The notes: a model not told the origin generated them from the letters alone. 64,000 bases of DNA from Streptomyces sp. NBC_00273 (GCF_036178145.1 NZ_CP108067.1:8633001-8697000); one strand, 5' to 3'; positions 34,476-43,858 are shown, counted from the stretch's first letter. A program made the numbers and translations.

Positions 34476-35395
34476 GGGCGCTCTCCGGTCGGTGTGCGGG
34501 GCGAGGCGGCGGCCGCGGTCAGGGCTGCGGCCAATGCCCGGGTAGGGGGGTGCGGGCGGCGTCGGCGGGGGAGGACCAGCCCGATGTGCCGGGCAGGACG
34601 CGGGGGTTCGATGCGGACCGCGGTCAACTCTCCTGTCGTGGTGAGCGATACGTGCGGGACCAGGGAGACCCCGACTCCGGCCGCGACCAGGGTCTGCGCG
34701 AAGAAGTAGTCGGTGGTGGAAGCCGCCACCAGGAGGTCGAAACCGGCGAGCTCCGCGTACCGGCGCAGGAAGGCCTCCGTCCTGAGGCAGCCCAGCACCC
34801 AGCGGTCGGAAGCCAGTTCGGCCAGACCCACCGACGGCCGGTCCGCGAGGCGGTGGCCGGGCGGCAGCACCAGCCACAGCGGATCTTCCATCAGCGGAAC
34901 CCAGTCGAGCCCCGGGCGTTCACCCGGGCGGACGGGCGGCGGCCCGTCGAAGTGGTAGGCCAGTGCGAGATCGGCCGCTCCACCGCGCACCATCGCGGCC
35001 GCGCCCTCCGGCTCGCTCTCCAGCACCGTCAGCTCCACCTCCGGATGCGCCTCCACGAACCGGGGCAGCGCCGCGGGCAGCAGGTGTCGGCCCCCGCTGG
35101 TGAAGGTGGCGACGGTGAGGCGCGGCCGTTCCGCCGTGAGCCGGTCGATCGCGTGGCGGACCTGGTCCAGCTCGGCGGAGATCGACTCGGCGGCCTCCAC
35201 CAGCAGCCGGCCGGGCTCGGTGAGGGTGACCCCGCGCGTGCTGCGCACCGCCACCGGGTGGCCGACCGCGCGCTCCAGCGCCGCGATGTGCTGCGAGACG
35301 GCAGACGGGGTCAACAGCAGGGCGCCGGCGGCCCGGTTGAAGCTGCCGTGCTCGGCCACCGCCCGAAGGACGCGCAGCCGGTGCACATCGATCAT
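34472..35395 (-). CDS. LysR-family transcriptional regulator
   Basis: 307 aa. HTH at 1-60: LRVLRAVAEHGSFNRAAGALLLTPSAVSQHIAALERAVG, followed by the periplasmic-binding-like effector domain from ~90 (LTVATFTSGGRHLLPAALPRF). ATG 35395. It is divergent from an epimerase-like gene with only 71 bases between, the normal arrangement for a LysR and its target. It is followed by the LRV protein through a four-base overlap. Confidence 0.94.
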   Translation of the reverse strand: MIDVHRLRVLRAVAEHGSFNRAAGALLLTPSAVSQHIAALERAVGHPVAVRSTRGVTLTEPGRLLVEAAESISAELDQVRHAIDRLTAERPRLTVATFTSGGRHLLPAALPRFVEAHPEVELTVLESEPEGAAAMVRGGAADLALAYHFDGPPPVRPGERPGLDWVPLMEDPLWLVLPPGHRLADRPSVGLAELASDRWVLGCLRTEAFLRRYAELAGFDLLVAASTTDYFFAQTLVAAGVGVSLVPHVSLTTTGELTAVRIEPPRPARHIGLVLPRRRRPHPPTRALAAALTAAAASPRTPTGERP

Positions 35396-35409
35396 CAGTT
35401 TTCCTTACG

Positions 35410-35468
35410 ATGCGTTCAGCAGCTGGTCGGTTCCGCGGGGGACGATACAGCGGCACAGTCGAACGCAT
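35410..35468. repeat. Spaced inverted repeat in the LysR/epimerase intergenic region
   Basis: ATGCGTTC at 35410-35417 and GAACGCAT at 35461-35468 are exact inverses 43 bases apart; the right copy overlaps the epimerase start codon. It could be a LysR tetramer site or chance. Confidence 0.3.
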
Positions 35469-36420
35469 GAAGCGAATTCTTGTCGTCGGCGGCAGCCGGT
35501 ACTTCGGAAAGACCCTGGTCACCCGGGCGCGCGAGGCGGGGGACGAGGTGACCGTCCTCAACCGGGGCTCCGGCGCACCACCGCACGACGTGGACCGACT
35601 GGTCGCCGACCGCGACGACGAGGAAGCGCTGCGGGCGGCATTGGGCGCGCGCGACTTCGACGTGGTCGTGGACCAGGTCTGCTACACACCGCTCCAGGCC
35701 GCCGTCGCACGACGGGTGTTCGCCGGGCGGACCGGGCGCTACGTCATGACCTCGACGATGGAGGTCTACGACCCGGCCACGCTCCCGGCCGGTTCCCTCG
35801 ACCCCGTCTCCGCCGGCCTCCCCGACCCCGCCCCCGTCCCGGTCACCGAGGCGTCGCTCGACCCCGCGCGGCTGCCGCTCGCGGGGGCGGCGGGCCGCGC
35901 CCCCGGGCCCTGGCCCGCGTACGTCTACGCCGAGGGGAAGCGGCAGGCCGAGGCCGTCTTCCTACGGGATGCGGCCTTCCCGTACGTCAGCGTGCGCGCC
36001 GCGCACGTCCTCGGCGGCGGTCCGGCGGAGTTCACCGGGCGGCTCGCGCACTACGTGGAGCGGATCGCGGCCGGGACCCCCGTCGACGTCCACAAAGCCC
36101 CGTACGCCACCTCGTTCATCCATCACCACGAGATGGCCGAATTCCTGCACTGGACGGCGGGACAGACCTTCACCGGGCCCGTCAACGCGGCCTCGCACGG
36201 CGCGCCCGACGTGCTCGCGCTCTGCGAGGCGGTGGGGGAGCACGTCGGGCGACGGCCGCGGTACCGGGTGGTCGGGGCGGGCGCCGCCGCCTCGCCCTTC
36301 TCCTTCGACCGCGCCTACGCCATGGACAACGGCCGGGCCTCGGCCCTGGGCTTCGGCTTCGGTCACGTCGCCGACTGGCTGCCCGGGGCGATCGCCGAGA
36401 CCCCGCGCGCCGACGGCTGA
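35467..36420 (+). CDS. NAD-dependent epimerase/dehydratase-like protein
   Basis: 317 aa extended-SDR fold. Cofactor motif VVGGSRYFGKTL (residues 6-17) is of the GGxxxxG type seen in mRNA-binding chloroplast CSP41-like and isoflavone-reductase-like proteins. Active-site region: YVYAEGKRQAEAVF with Y and K in the YxxxK spacing. C-terminal SFDRAYAMDNGRASALGF is typical of the group. ATG 35467. It is divergent from LysR, which probably regulates it. Substrate unknown. Confidence 0.85.
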   Translation: MKRILVVGGSRYFGKTLVTRAREAGDEVTVLNRGSGAPPHDVDRLVADRDDEEALRAALGARDFDVVVDQVCYTPLQAAVARRVFAGRTGRYVMTSTMEVYDPATLPAGSLDPVSAGLPDPAPVPVTEASLDPARLPLAGAAGRAPGPWPAYVYAEGKRQAEAVFLRDAAFPYVSVRAAHVLGGGPAEFTGRLAHYVERIAAGTPVDVHKAPYATSFIHHHEMAEFLHWTAGQTFTGPVNAASHGAPDVLALCEAVGEHVGRRPRYRVVGAGAAASPFSFDRAYAMDNGRASALGFGFGHVADWLPGAIAETPRADG

Positions 36421-36425
36421 TGCGG

Positions 36426-37184
36426 TCACTGGTCTCCGACGCGCCGCTCCAAGGGAGTTGCTACCGATGAGTTGCTCACACTGAAGGTCACGCTGCCGGC
36501 CCGGTAGCGGTCGTCGGACCACTCGATCGGGCGGCCGGTGGCGGTCGCGGACACGTGCCGCTGGCGCAGCAGCGGGCTACCGCGCCGGATCTCCAGCAGC
36601 CGGGCGTCCTCGCTGCCGGCCGGAAGCGCGTCGATGAGGTGCTCGCCGTAGTGGGCGGTGACCCCGGATCCCTCGGCCAGGCTGTCCATGACGGAGCGGC
36701 AGTCCGCCGGCAGCGCCTCGACGGCCGCCGCGACCCAGTCGGCGTAGGCGGTCCGCTCCACCATGGTGGGCTCCCCGTCGAGCAGCCGCAGCCGCAGTAC
36801 GGCCAGGACCTCCGTACCGGGCGCCAGCGCGAGCCGGTCCGCCTCCTCGGCCGTGGCGGGCCTGCGGGTGCGCGACAGGAAGCGGCTGGCGGCCCGGTGC
36901 CCCAGTCCCTCGGCCCACTGGGCGAAGCTGTTCAGCTCGCCGAAGCTGTGCCGGCGCTCCCGGCGCAGGACGATGCGCCGCGCGCCCTGGCGGGAGCCGA
37001 TCAGCCCTTCCGCGGCGAGGGTGGCGACCGCCTGACGGACCGTCCCGCGCGATGCGGACCAGTGCGCCGCCAGGTCGCTCTCCGAAGGCAGGTGCGCCCC
37101 CACGGGGAGCTCGCCCGAGAGGATCTCCCGCCGCAGCGCCTCGGCGATCTCCAGGTACCTGGCCGTGCCCGCGCTCGTACTCAT
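36426..37184 (-). CDS. GntR-family regulator with UTRA domain (HutC/PhnF type)
   Basis: 252 aa. Winged HTH: YLEIAEALRREILSGELPVGAHLPSESDLAAHWSASRGTVRQAVATLAAEGLI. From residue ~85 a UTRA ligand-binding domain (SFGELNSFAQWAEGLGHRAASRF ... RRGSPLLRQRHVSATATGRPIEW). This subfamily includes DasR, HutC and PhnF. It is divergent from the importer operon starting at 37417, and a palindrome of HutC type lies in between, so it is the probable local repressor. ATG 37184. Confidence 0.93.
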   Translation of the reverse strand: MSTSAGTARYLEIAEALRREILSGELPVGAHLPSESDLAAHWSASRGTVRQAVATLAAEGLIGSRQGARRIVLRRERRHSFGELNSFAQWAEGLGHRAASRFLSRTRRPATAEEADRLALAPGTEVLAVLRLRLLDGEPTMVERTAYADWVAAAVEALPADCRSVMDSLAEGSGVTAHYGEHLIDALPAGSEDARLLEIRRGSPLLRQRHVSATATGRPIEWSDDRYRAGSVTFSVSNSSVATPLERRVGDQ

Positions 37185-37372
37185 GCCTTTCGCCCCCTGC
37201 TGGCCGTGTCCGGCGGTGCCATGCCGGAATCGCTGTGCACCGGTCTCCCATGATCACTCCAACAGGTTCTGTCACGGCTCCTTCCGGTCATTCTTCTCTC
37301 TTCCTCGAGACGTGCTCCGGGCGACAGGCGCCGTTCACCGTCCGTACAGCGGGCCCGGGCGAACTGGAGCCA

Positions 37373-37388
37373 ACTTGTTCAGACAAGT
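37373..37388. promoter_or_regulatory. Probable GntR/HutC operator
   Basis: ACTTGT-TCAG-ACAAGT, a perfect six-base inverted repeat with four-base spacer. It has the ACTxGTnnnnACxAGT shape of HutC/DasR-type sites and lies 29 bases before the binding-protein gene. Confidence 0.65.
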
Positions 37389-37416
37389 GAATCCACCTTC
37401 GTCTCCGGGAGAGACC

Positions 37417-38580
37417 GTGCTCAGTTCCTCCGCCCGTCGCGGTGCGGCCGTTCTGCTCAGCGCCGCCGTACTCACCACGCTCAGCGCCTGCGGTGCCGCC
37501 CCCGACCAGAAGTCCGGCGGCGCCGACGGCGCCAAGAACGGCGTGCAGCCGGGCGCCGCGACCTCGGTCGCCGACTTCGGCTCCTTGGAGGCCCTCGCCG
37601 CCGCCGCGCAGAAGGAGGGCGAGCTGAACGTGATCGCGCTGCCGCCGGACTGGGCGAACTACGGCGAGATCATCAAGGCCTTCGAGGCCAAGTACAAGAT
37701 CAAGGTGAACAGCGAGAACCCGGACGCCTCCAGCTCCGACGAGATCGCCGCCGTCAAGTCCCGCAAGGGCCAAAAGCGCGCCCCCGACGTCCTGGACCTC
37801 GGGATCGCCTTCGCCCGCAGCGGCGCGGCCGAGAACCTCTTCGCCCCGTACAAGGTCACCGCCTGGGACAAGATCCCCGCCGCCCAGAAGGACGCCGACG
37901 GCCGCTGGACCAACGACTACGGCGGCTACGTCTCCATCGGCTGCGACGCCGCCCGCATCCCCACCTGCCCGCAGACCTTCGCCGATCTCCTCAAGCCCGA
38001 GTACAAGGGCAAGGTCGCTCTCAACGGCAACCCCACCAAGTCCGGTTCGGCCTTCGGCGGCGTCTACGCGGCCGCCCTCGCCAACAAGGGCTCCTTCGCC
38101 GACATCCAGCCCGGCATCGACTTCTTCGGGCAGCTGAAGAAGTCCGGGAACTTCATCCCGGTCGAGTCCACCCCTGCGACCGTCGAGAAGGGCGAGACGC
38201 CCATCTCCATCGACTGGGACTACCTGAACGCCGGCTACGCCGACCAGTTCAAGGGCAAGGGCGTCGACTGGAAGGTCGCCGTCCCCACCGACGGCGTCTA
38301 CGCCCAGTACTACTCGCAGGCCATCAACAAGGAGGCCCCGAACCCGGCGGCCGCCCGCCTGTGGCTGGAGTTCCTCTACAGCGCCGAGGGCCAGAACCTC
38401 TGGCTCAAGGGGTACGCCCGCCCGGTCCTGCTCCCCGGCATGACCCAGGACGGCACCGCCGACCAGGCCGCCGTCGCCAAGCTCCCGCAGGTCCAGGGCA
38501 CCCCGACCTTCCCCGCCTCCGAGGAGCTCGACAAGGCCAAGGCCACCCTCGCCGAGAAGTGGGACAAGGCCCTCTCCTGA
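37417..38580 (+). CDS. ABC importer solute-binding lipoprotein (family 1; Fe/polyamine/2-AEP type)
   Basis: 387 aa. Signal peptide with lipobox LSAC (Cys ~ residue 25) and the start of the mature binding fold ELNVIALPPDWANYGEIIKAFEAKYKIKVN; WLEFLYSAEGQNLWLKGYARPV is the C-terminal family 1 motif. This class binds iron(III), spermidine or 2-aminoethylphosphonate; the sequence alone does not decide. GTG 37417 has GGGAGAG upstream; the frame open to 37165 is the leader and operator region. First gene of a tightly packed operon. Its codon use is noticeably Lys-rich relative to neighbours, usual for exported binding proteins. Confidence 0.9.
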   Translation: MLSSSARRGAAVLLSAAVLTTLSACGAAPDQKSGGADGAKNGVQPGAATSVADFGSLEALAAAAQKEGELNVIALPPDWANYGEIIKAFEAKYKIKVNSENPDASSSDEIAAVKSRKGQKRAPDVLDLGIAFARSGAAENLFAPYKVTAWDKIPAAQKDADGRWTNDYGGYVSIGCDAARIPTCPQTFADLLKPEYKGKVALNGNPTKSGSAFGGVYAAALANKGSFADIQPGIDFFGQLKKSGNFIPVESTPATVEKGETPISIDWDYLNAGYADQFKGKGVDWKVAVPTDGVYAQYYSQAINKEAPNPAAARLWLEFLYSAEGQNLWLKGYARPVLLPGMTQDGTADQAAVAKLPQVQGTPTFPASEELDKAKATLAEKWDKALS

Positions 38581-39470
38581 TGTCCTCCACCACCGACCCC
38601 CGCGTCGCCGGCGGCACCCGCCGCCGGCGACGCGGCCCGCGCACCTGGCTCGCGACCCTCCCGCTGCTCACCTTCACCGGGCTCTGCTTCGGCATCCCGC
38701 TCGGCGCCATGGCCTACGGCGCGGTCACCCGCACCGACCCGGCGAGCGGCGCCACCCGGGTGACCGGTGAGCACCTCGCGCGCTCCCTCCAGGGCCCCTA
38801 CCTCGGCTCCCTCATCGGCAGCGTCCAGCTCTCCGCCCTCACCGCACTCGTCGGCGGCGTCCTGGGCGTGGTGATCGCCCAGGCCGTGGTCACCTCCCGC
38901 TCCGCCGGCCTGCGCAGCGCCGCGCTGACCGCTTCGGGGGTGCTGGCCAACTTCGGCGGCGTACCGCTGGCGTTCGCCTTCATCGCCACCGTCGGGATCT
39001 CCGGCGTCGTCACCCAACTCGCCGACCTCACCGAACTCGGCTGGAACCTGTACTCCTTCACCGGCCTCACCGTGGTCTACCTGTACTTCCTGATCCCCTT
39101 GATGGTGCTGGTGATCGCCCCCGCGCTGGACGGACTGCGCCCGCAATGGCGCGAGGCCGCGCAGAGCAGCGGAGCCACCGCACGGCAGTTCTGGCGCCAC
39201 GTCGGCCTGCCCGTGCTCGCGCCCTCCCTGCTCGGCGGGTTCGTGCTGCTCTTCGGCACCGCCTTCGCCGCCCACGCCACGGCCGCGGCCCTCGTCGGAG
39301 GCTCCGTACCGCTGGTCACGCTCAAGATCGCGGACGCGCTGTCCGGGAACGTGCTCACCGGCCAGGAGAACGTGGCGCTCGCCCTCGGCCTCGACATGAT
39401 CCTGATCGCCGGCCTGGTCATGGCCGTCTACCTGCCCCTCCAGCGACGGAGCGCCCGATGGCTGCGATGA
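38580..39470 (+). CDS. ABC importer permease 1
   Basis: 296 aa with six membrane helices. The inner-membrane permease EAA loop is WREAAQSSGATARQFWRHVGLPVLAPS (key residues EAA...G). N-terminal 20 residues are basic. ATG 38580 overlaps the binding-protein stop (TGATG). It pairs with the next permease to form the channel. Confidence 0.92.
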   Translation: MSSTTDPRVAGGTRRRRRGPRTWLATLPLLTFTGLCFGIPLGAMAYGAVTRTDPASGATRVTGEHLARSLQGPYLGSLIGSVQLSALTALVGGVLGVVIAQAVVTSRSAGLRSAALTASGVLANFGGVPLAFAFIATVGISGVVTQLADLTELGWNLYSFTGLTVVYLYFLIPLMVLVIAPALDGLRPQWREAAQSSGATARQFWRHVGLPVLAPSLLGGFVLLFGTAFAAHATAAALVGGSVPLVTLKIADALSGNVLTGQENVALALGLDMILIAGLVMAVYLPLQRRSARWLR

Positions 39471-40399
39471 CCCCGACCACCCGGTACTCCGACGGCGCCC
39501 GGGACACCGGGGAACCGGAGACCGGGGCCCCGGCGCGGACCCCGGCCCGCCGGCCCCGCCGGCCCCGTCCCACGATCTGGCGCGGAGCCGTCCTCGCCCT
39601 CGCCGGCGCCTACTTCCTCGTCCCGCTCGTCGCCTCGTTCGTCTTCACCGTGCACGTGCCCGGCCACGGCATCACCTTCGAGGCGTACACCGAACTGCTC
39701 TCCGCCGACGGCTTCACCGAGAGCCTGCTGCTCTCCCTCGGCCTCGCCGCCGCGACCATCGCCCTGTCGCTGCTGCTCGCCGTACCCGCACTGGTGGCCG
39801 TACGCATCGGCTCCCCGCGGCTGCGCCCGGTCGTCGAGGTGATGTGCATGCTGCCGCTGGTGGTGCCGCCGATCGCGCTGGTCACCGGCATCACCACCGT
39901 GCTGCGCTGGGGCCCCGAACACCTGTCGCGGACCCCGCTCTACCAGACCTTCATCGCCGTCCAGAACGAGGAGTTCCCCGTCGTCCTGGTCCTCGCCTAC
40001 ACGGTCCTGGCGCTCCCCTTCGTCTACCGCTCGCTCGACGCGGGCCTGCGCGCCGTCGACGTGCCGACCCTGGTCGAGGCCGCCCGCAGCTGCGGCGCGA
40101 GCTGGCCGCACGTCGTCCTGCGCGTGCTGTTGCCGAACCTGCGGGCCTCCCTCGCCGGCGCCGCCTTCCTCACCCTGGCCCTGGTGCTCGGCGAGTTCAC
40201 CATCGCCTCCCTCCTCGGGTTCCAGCCCTTCGCGGTGTGGATCGTCTCGATCTCCGGAGCGCAGGCCCGGATGTCGGTGGCCGTCTCCATCCTCAGCCTC
40301 CTGATCACCTGGCTGCTGCTGATCGCCCTCTCCCGCGCCGGGACCACCCCCTCCACGGCCGCGGCCGCACCCGCCACCACCTCCCGCAAGGAGCCCTGA
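39458..40399 (+). CDS. ABC importer permease 2
   Basis: 313 aa with six membrane helices after a ~45-residue Pro/Arg-rich cytoplasmic start. EAA loop: LVEAARSCGASWPHVVLRVLLPNL. GEFTIASLLGFQPFAVWI is typical of the second permease in iron/polyamine systems. ATG 39458 has GGAG six bases upstream, better than the ATG at 39467 that would give an ATGA overlap. Overlaps the first permease gene by 13 bases. Confidence 0.9.
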   Translation: MAAMTPTTRYSDGARDTGEPETGAPARTPARRPRRPRPTIWRGAVLALAGAYFLVPLVASFVFTVHVPGHGITFEAYTELLSADGFTESLLLSLGLAAATIALSLLLAVPALVAVRIGSPRLRPVVEVMCMLPLVVPPIALVTGITTVLRWGPEHLSRTPLYQTFIAVQNEEFPVVLVLAYTVLALPFVYRSLDAGLRAVDVPTLVEAARSCGASWPHVVLRVLLPNLRASLAGAAFLTLALVLGEFTIASLLGFQPFAVWIVSISGAQARMSVAVSILSLLITWLLLIALSRAGTTPSTAAAAPATTSRKEP

Positions 40400-40403
40400 G
40401 TCC

Positions 40404-41507
40404 ATGTCCACCACGTCCACCACCCTGCCCGCGGCCAGGAAGCCGGCGGAGTCCGACCGGCCCGCGGGCGCGCGCGTCGAGTTCCGCGGCCTGCGCCGGG
40501 CGTTCGGGTCCACCGTCGCCCTCGACGGGCTCGACCTCACCGTCGAACCCGGTGAACTCCTCGCCCTGCTCGGTCCGTCCGGCTGCGGGAAGACCACCGC
40601 CCTGCGCGTCGTCGCCGGTTTCGAACAGCCCGACTCCGGCGAGGTCCTCGTCGACGGACAGGACATCACCCGGGTCCCGGCCAACCGCCGCGACGCCGGC
40701 ATGGTCTTCCAGTCGTACAGCCTCTTCCCGAACCTGAGCGCCCGCGACAACGTGGCCTTCGGCCTGCGGGTACGCAAGGTCGGCGCGGCCGAGCGCCGCG
40801 AGCGCGCCGCCGAACTCCTCGACCTGGTGGGCCTGCCCGATCACGGCGACCGCTACCCGCACCAGATGTCCGGCGGGCAGCAGCAGCGCGTCGCACTCGC
40901 CCGCGCCCTCGCCCTGCGCCCGCGCGTGCTCCTGCTCGACGAGCCGCTCTCCGCGCTCGACGCCAAGGTACGGGCGAACCTGCGCGAGGAGATCCGGCGC
41001 CTGCAGCTCTCCCTCGGCATCACCACCGTCTTCGTCACCCACGACCAGGAGGAAGCCCTGTCGATGGCCGACCGGGTCGCCGTCCTGAACGCCGGGAAGC
41101 TGGAGCAGTGCGCCGCCCCGGCCGAGCTGTACGACCGCCCGGCCACCCCCTTCGTCGCCGAGTTCGTCGGCACGATGAACCGGCTGCCCGGACGGCTCAC
41201 CGACTCCGGCCTGGTGGAGGTGGCGGGAGTGCGCCTGCCCGTCGACGGCCCGGTCCCCACGACGCCGCAGGTGCAGGTCCTCGTACGCCCCGAGAACGTC
41301 ACCGTCACCGCCGACGCCGAGGGCACGGCCACCGTGGTCTCCGCCTCCTTCCTCGGCTCCGTGACCCGGCTCCACCTGGAGCTGCCGGGCGGGGTGAGCG
41401 TCAAGGCGGACCTTCCCTCACGGGACGCGGGAGCCCTGGTGCCGGGAGCGCGCGCCGCCGTGGGACTGGCCGAGCGGCCGGTGCTCGTCGTGGCCGGCTC
41501 CGCATGA
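40404..41507 (+). CDS. ABC importer ATPase (PotA/FbpC type)
   Basis: 367 aa. Walker A GPSGCGKTT, Q-loop FQSYSLFPNL, signature MSGGQQQR, Walker B LLLDEPLSALD, H-loop THD, then a C-terminal TOBE region (VRPENVTV ... SFLGSVTRLHLEL) that places it in the iron/polyamine/sugar importer branch. Four bases after permease 2; its stop overlaps the HAD gene start (ATGA). Confidence 0.94.
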   Translation: MSTTSTTLPAARKPAESDRPAGARVEFRGLRRAFGSTVALDGLDLTVEPGELLALLGPSGCGKTTALRVVAGFEQPDSGEVLVDGQDITRVPANRRDAGMVFQSYSLFPNLSARDNVAFGLRVRKVGAAERRERAAELLDLVGLPDHGDRYPHQMSGGQQQRVALARALALRPRVLLLDEPLSALDAKVRANLREEIRRLQLSLGITTVFVTHDQEEALSMADRVAVLNAGKLEQCAAPAELYDRPATPFVAEFVGTMNRLPGRLTDSGLVEVAGVRLPVDGPVPTTPQVQVLVRPENVTVTADAEGTATVVSASFLGSVTRLHLELPGGVSVKADLPSRDAGALVPGARAAVGLAERPVLVVAGSA

Positions 41508-42163
41508 GCACCCTCGCCGCGGTCCTGTTCGACATGGACGGCACCCTCGTCGACACCGAAGTGCTGTGGTGGCGCACCACCGAGGAGATAGCCGTCGGCC
41601 TCGGCCACCGGCTCAGCGACGCGGACGCGCCGGAAGTCGTCGGCCGGGCGGTGGAGGACACCGCCGCCCACCTCGTACGGGTCTCGGGAGGAGGAGACCC
41701 GGCCGAGGTGGCGGCGGCGCTCACCGAGAGCTTCTTCCGCGGGGTGGAGGCCGGGGCGCCGATGCGGCCCGGCGCCCAGCGGCTGCTGACCGCCCTGGAG
41801 GCGGAAGGCGTGCCCTTCGCCCTGGTCAGCGCGTCACCGCGGGTGGTCGTCGACTCGGTGGTCGGGGGCTCCCTGGCCCATGTTCCCTTCGTCTTCACCC
41901 TGTCCGCCGACGACACCGCCCGCACGAAGCCGCACCCGGACCCCTACCGGGCGGCCGCCGGGCGCCTCGGCCTCGCACCGCGGGCCTGCGTCGCGGTGGA
42001 GGACTCGCCGGACGGCGCCGCCTCCGCCGAGGCGGCCGGCTGCGCGGTCCTGGTGGTCCCGTCCCTGCTGGCGGTCCCGGCGTCACCGCCGCGGACCTTC
42101 GCCGAGTCCCTGGAGGACGTCACCGTGGCACGGCTACGGCGCTGTGTGACGGCGGCCGGCTGA
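41504..42163 (+). CDS. HAD-superfamily hydrolase (subfamily IA)
   Basis: 219 aa. Motif I FDMDGTLVDTE with the nucleophile D10 and D12, motif II SAS, motif III K (RTKPHPDPY), motif IV VEDSPDG. This is the phosphoglycolate phosphatase/beta-phosphoglucomutase branch, not phosphonoacetaldehyde hydrolase (which has a different cap and motif I). It is the last gene of the importer operon, so the imported compound is probably phosphorylated or becomes so and is dephosphorylated here. Confidence 0.93.
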   Translation: MSTLAAVLFDMDGTLVDTEVLWWRTTEEIAVGLGHRLSDADAPEVVGRAVEDTAAHLVRVSGGGDPAEVAAALTESFFRGVEAGAPMRPGAQRLLTALEAEGVPFALVSASPRVVVDSVVGGSLAHVPFVFTLSADDTARTKPHPDPYRAAAGRLGLAPRACVAVEDSPDGAASAEAAGCAVLVVPSLLAVPASPPRTFAESLEDVTVARLRRCVTAAG

Positions 42164-42173
42164 CCCCCGGACT

Positions 42174-42683
42174 TCAGGCCGGCAGGCCGAGGATGTCCAG
42201 GATGCCCTCCGCGTAGGCGGCACTCCCGGAGCCCGGGTCGGCGGCGATCTCACGGCGGAAGCCGTCGATACCCGTACGGATGAAGGCGGTGCACTGTCCG
42301 TGCAGTCCGGCCTCGTGGGTACCGCCGTCGTCCACCGTGCACAGCAGGGCCAACAGGGTCCACAGGAGGGCCTCGCGGGTCGCCCGCCGGGGCGGGTGCG
42401 CGGCCCACACCGCCATCAGCACGCCGCACACCGCCGGGGCGGGCGGCTTGAGGTGCTCGGCGAAGAAGACGTGCCCCTCCAGCGCGTGGAACGCGGAGGG
42501 ATGCCCCTCGGCGGCATCCCGCACGGCGTCCATCAGATGGCCCGCCGAGCGGCCGCAGCCGCACTCGATGGACTCCCAGTCGTGCCGTGCGATCTCCGCC
42601 GCCACGGCATCCGGAACCAGCGGGCTGCGCAGCACCGCGGACCGGCGCAGCAGAGCCTGCTGCCGCTTCTCGCTCCCCGTCAT
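42174..42683 (-). CDS. Hypothetical protein
   Basis: 169 aa, soluble and helical. ECGCGRSAGHLMDAVRD near residue 40 carries a C-G-C pair; otherwise no recognised motif. It is convergent with the HAD gene (10-base gap) and divergent from the DUF2330 gene. ATG 42683. Family unknown. Confidence 0.65.
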   Translation of the reverse strand: MTGSEKRQQALLRRSAVLRSPLVPDAVAAEIARHDWESIECGCGRSAGHLMDAVRDAAEGHPSAFHALEGHVFFAEHLKPPAPAVCGVLMAVWAAHPPRRATREALLWTLLALLCTVDDGGTHEAGLHGQCTAFIRTGIDGFRREIAADPGSGSAAYAEGILDILGLPA

Positions 42684-42769
42684 GGGGCACAGTATGAGGC
42701 CAGGTCGCAGTGGTCGGCGAGGGGGGTCGGAACCGGATTGCGAGGGCCTTCGTCACAGACCCCGTGAGG

Positions 42770-43858
42770 ATGAAACGAAGAATTGTGGCACTCCTGTTCG
42801 CCCTGCTCGCGACCCAGCTGGGCGCACTGGTCAACCCCGCCTACGCGTGCGGGTGCGGGGCCATGATTCCCGACGGCCAGTCCCGGATCGGCGTCGACCG
42901 GGAGACCTCCGTGGTGCGCTGGGACGGCCGCACGGAGCAGATCGTGATGCGGTTCACCGTCGGCGGGGACGCCCACCGGGCCGCCTGGATCATGCCGGTG
43001 CCGGGCCGCGCCACGGTGGAGCTGGGCGACGGCAAGATGTTCGACGAACTGGGCCGGCTCACCCGGCCGGAGCACAGGACCCGGGGCTACTTCTGGCCGC
43101 GCGACCACGACTGGCCCTTCTCCTCGGGCGGCATGCGGGACGGTGCCGGCGCCCCGGCGCCCGGCGCCGCGGCACCACCGGTCGGCGTCGTCGGCCGCGA
43201 GCAGCTCGGTGACTTCGACGTCGCCCGGCTCACCGCCACCGACCCGGACGCCCTGAAGAACTGGCTGGAGGGCAACGGCTTCAAGCTCCCCGACCGCCTC
43301 GCCACCGAAGTCAAGCCGTACGTGGACCAGGGCTGGGAGTACGTCGCGGTACGGCTGGCCCCGCGCGGGCAGGGCCGACCGCTGCGAGGAGACCTGGACC
43401 CGCTGCGGATCCGCTTCGACAGCGACCGGCTGGTCTACCCGATGCGGCTCTCCCGGATGGCGAAGACACCGCAGTCCCTCGGCCTGTACGTCCTCGCCGA
43501 CCACCGCATGGAGCCGGCCTCCCCGATCGGCGGCTCCGCACCCGAGGTGACCTTCGCGGGGACCATCCGCCCCGAGAACGGCCCGCTCGCCGAACTGGCG
43601 GGCGCCGAGCCCGTCTTCCTCACCGCCATCGACCAGCGGTTCCCGGAGCCCGGGCGGATCGACGCCGACCACGAGCTGCGCGCCACCGCCGAGGACACCC
43701 CGTACCGCAGGGCGATCTACCACGACGAGCTGCTCACGGCGGGCGGCGCCCCGGTCTGGCTCCTGACGCTGGCGGCCGCCGTGGCGGCGCTGACGGCCAC
43801 GTCCGTCGCGGTGCTCCGCGTCCGCGGCCGTCGCACCGCCCCGGCCGCGACGTCCTGA
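42770..43858 (+). CDS. DUF2330 secreted/membrane protein
   Basis: 362 aa. Signal peptide (MKRRIVALLFALLATQLGALVNPAYA) followed at once by CGCGAMIPDGQSRIGVDRETSVVRWDG, the hallmark of DUF2330 with its three closely spaced cysteines. Last ~30 residues form a membrane helix (VWLLTLAAAVAALTATSVAVL) and basic anchor, so the domain faces outside. Function unknown. Start ATG 42770, or GTG 42764 two codons earlier. Confidence 0.88.
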   Translation: MKRRIVALLFALLATQLGALVNPAYACGCGAMIPDGQSRIGVDRETSVVRWDGRTEQIVMRFTVGGDAHRAAWIMPVPGRATVELGDGKMFDELGRLTRPEHRTRGYFWPRDHDWPFSSGGMRDGAGAPAPGAAAPPVGVVGREQLGDFDVARLTATDPDALKNWLEGNGFKLPDRLATEVKPYVDQGWEYVAVRLAPRGQGRPLRGDLDPLRIRFDSDRLVYPMRLSRMAKTPQSLGLYVLADHRMEPASPIGGSAPEVTFAGTIRPENGPLAELAGAEPVFLTAIDQRFPEPGRIDADHELRATAEDTPYRRAIYHDELLTAGGAPVWLLTLAAAVAALTATSVAVLRVRGRRTAPAATS

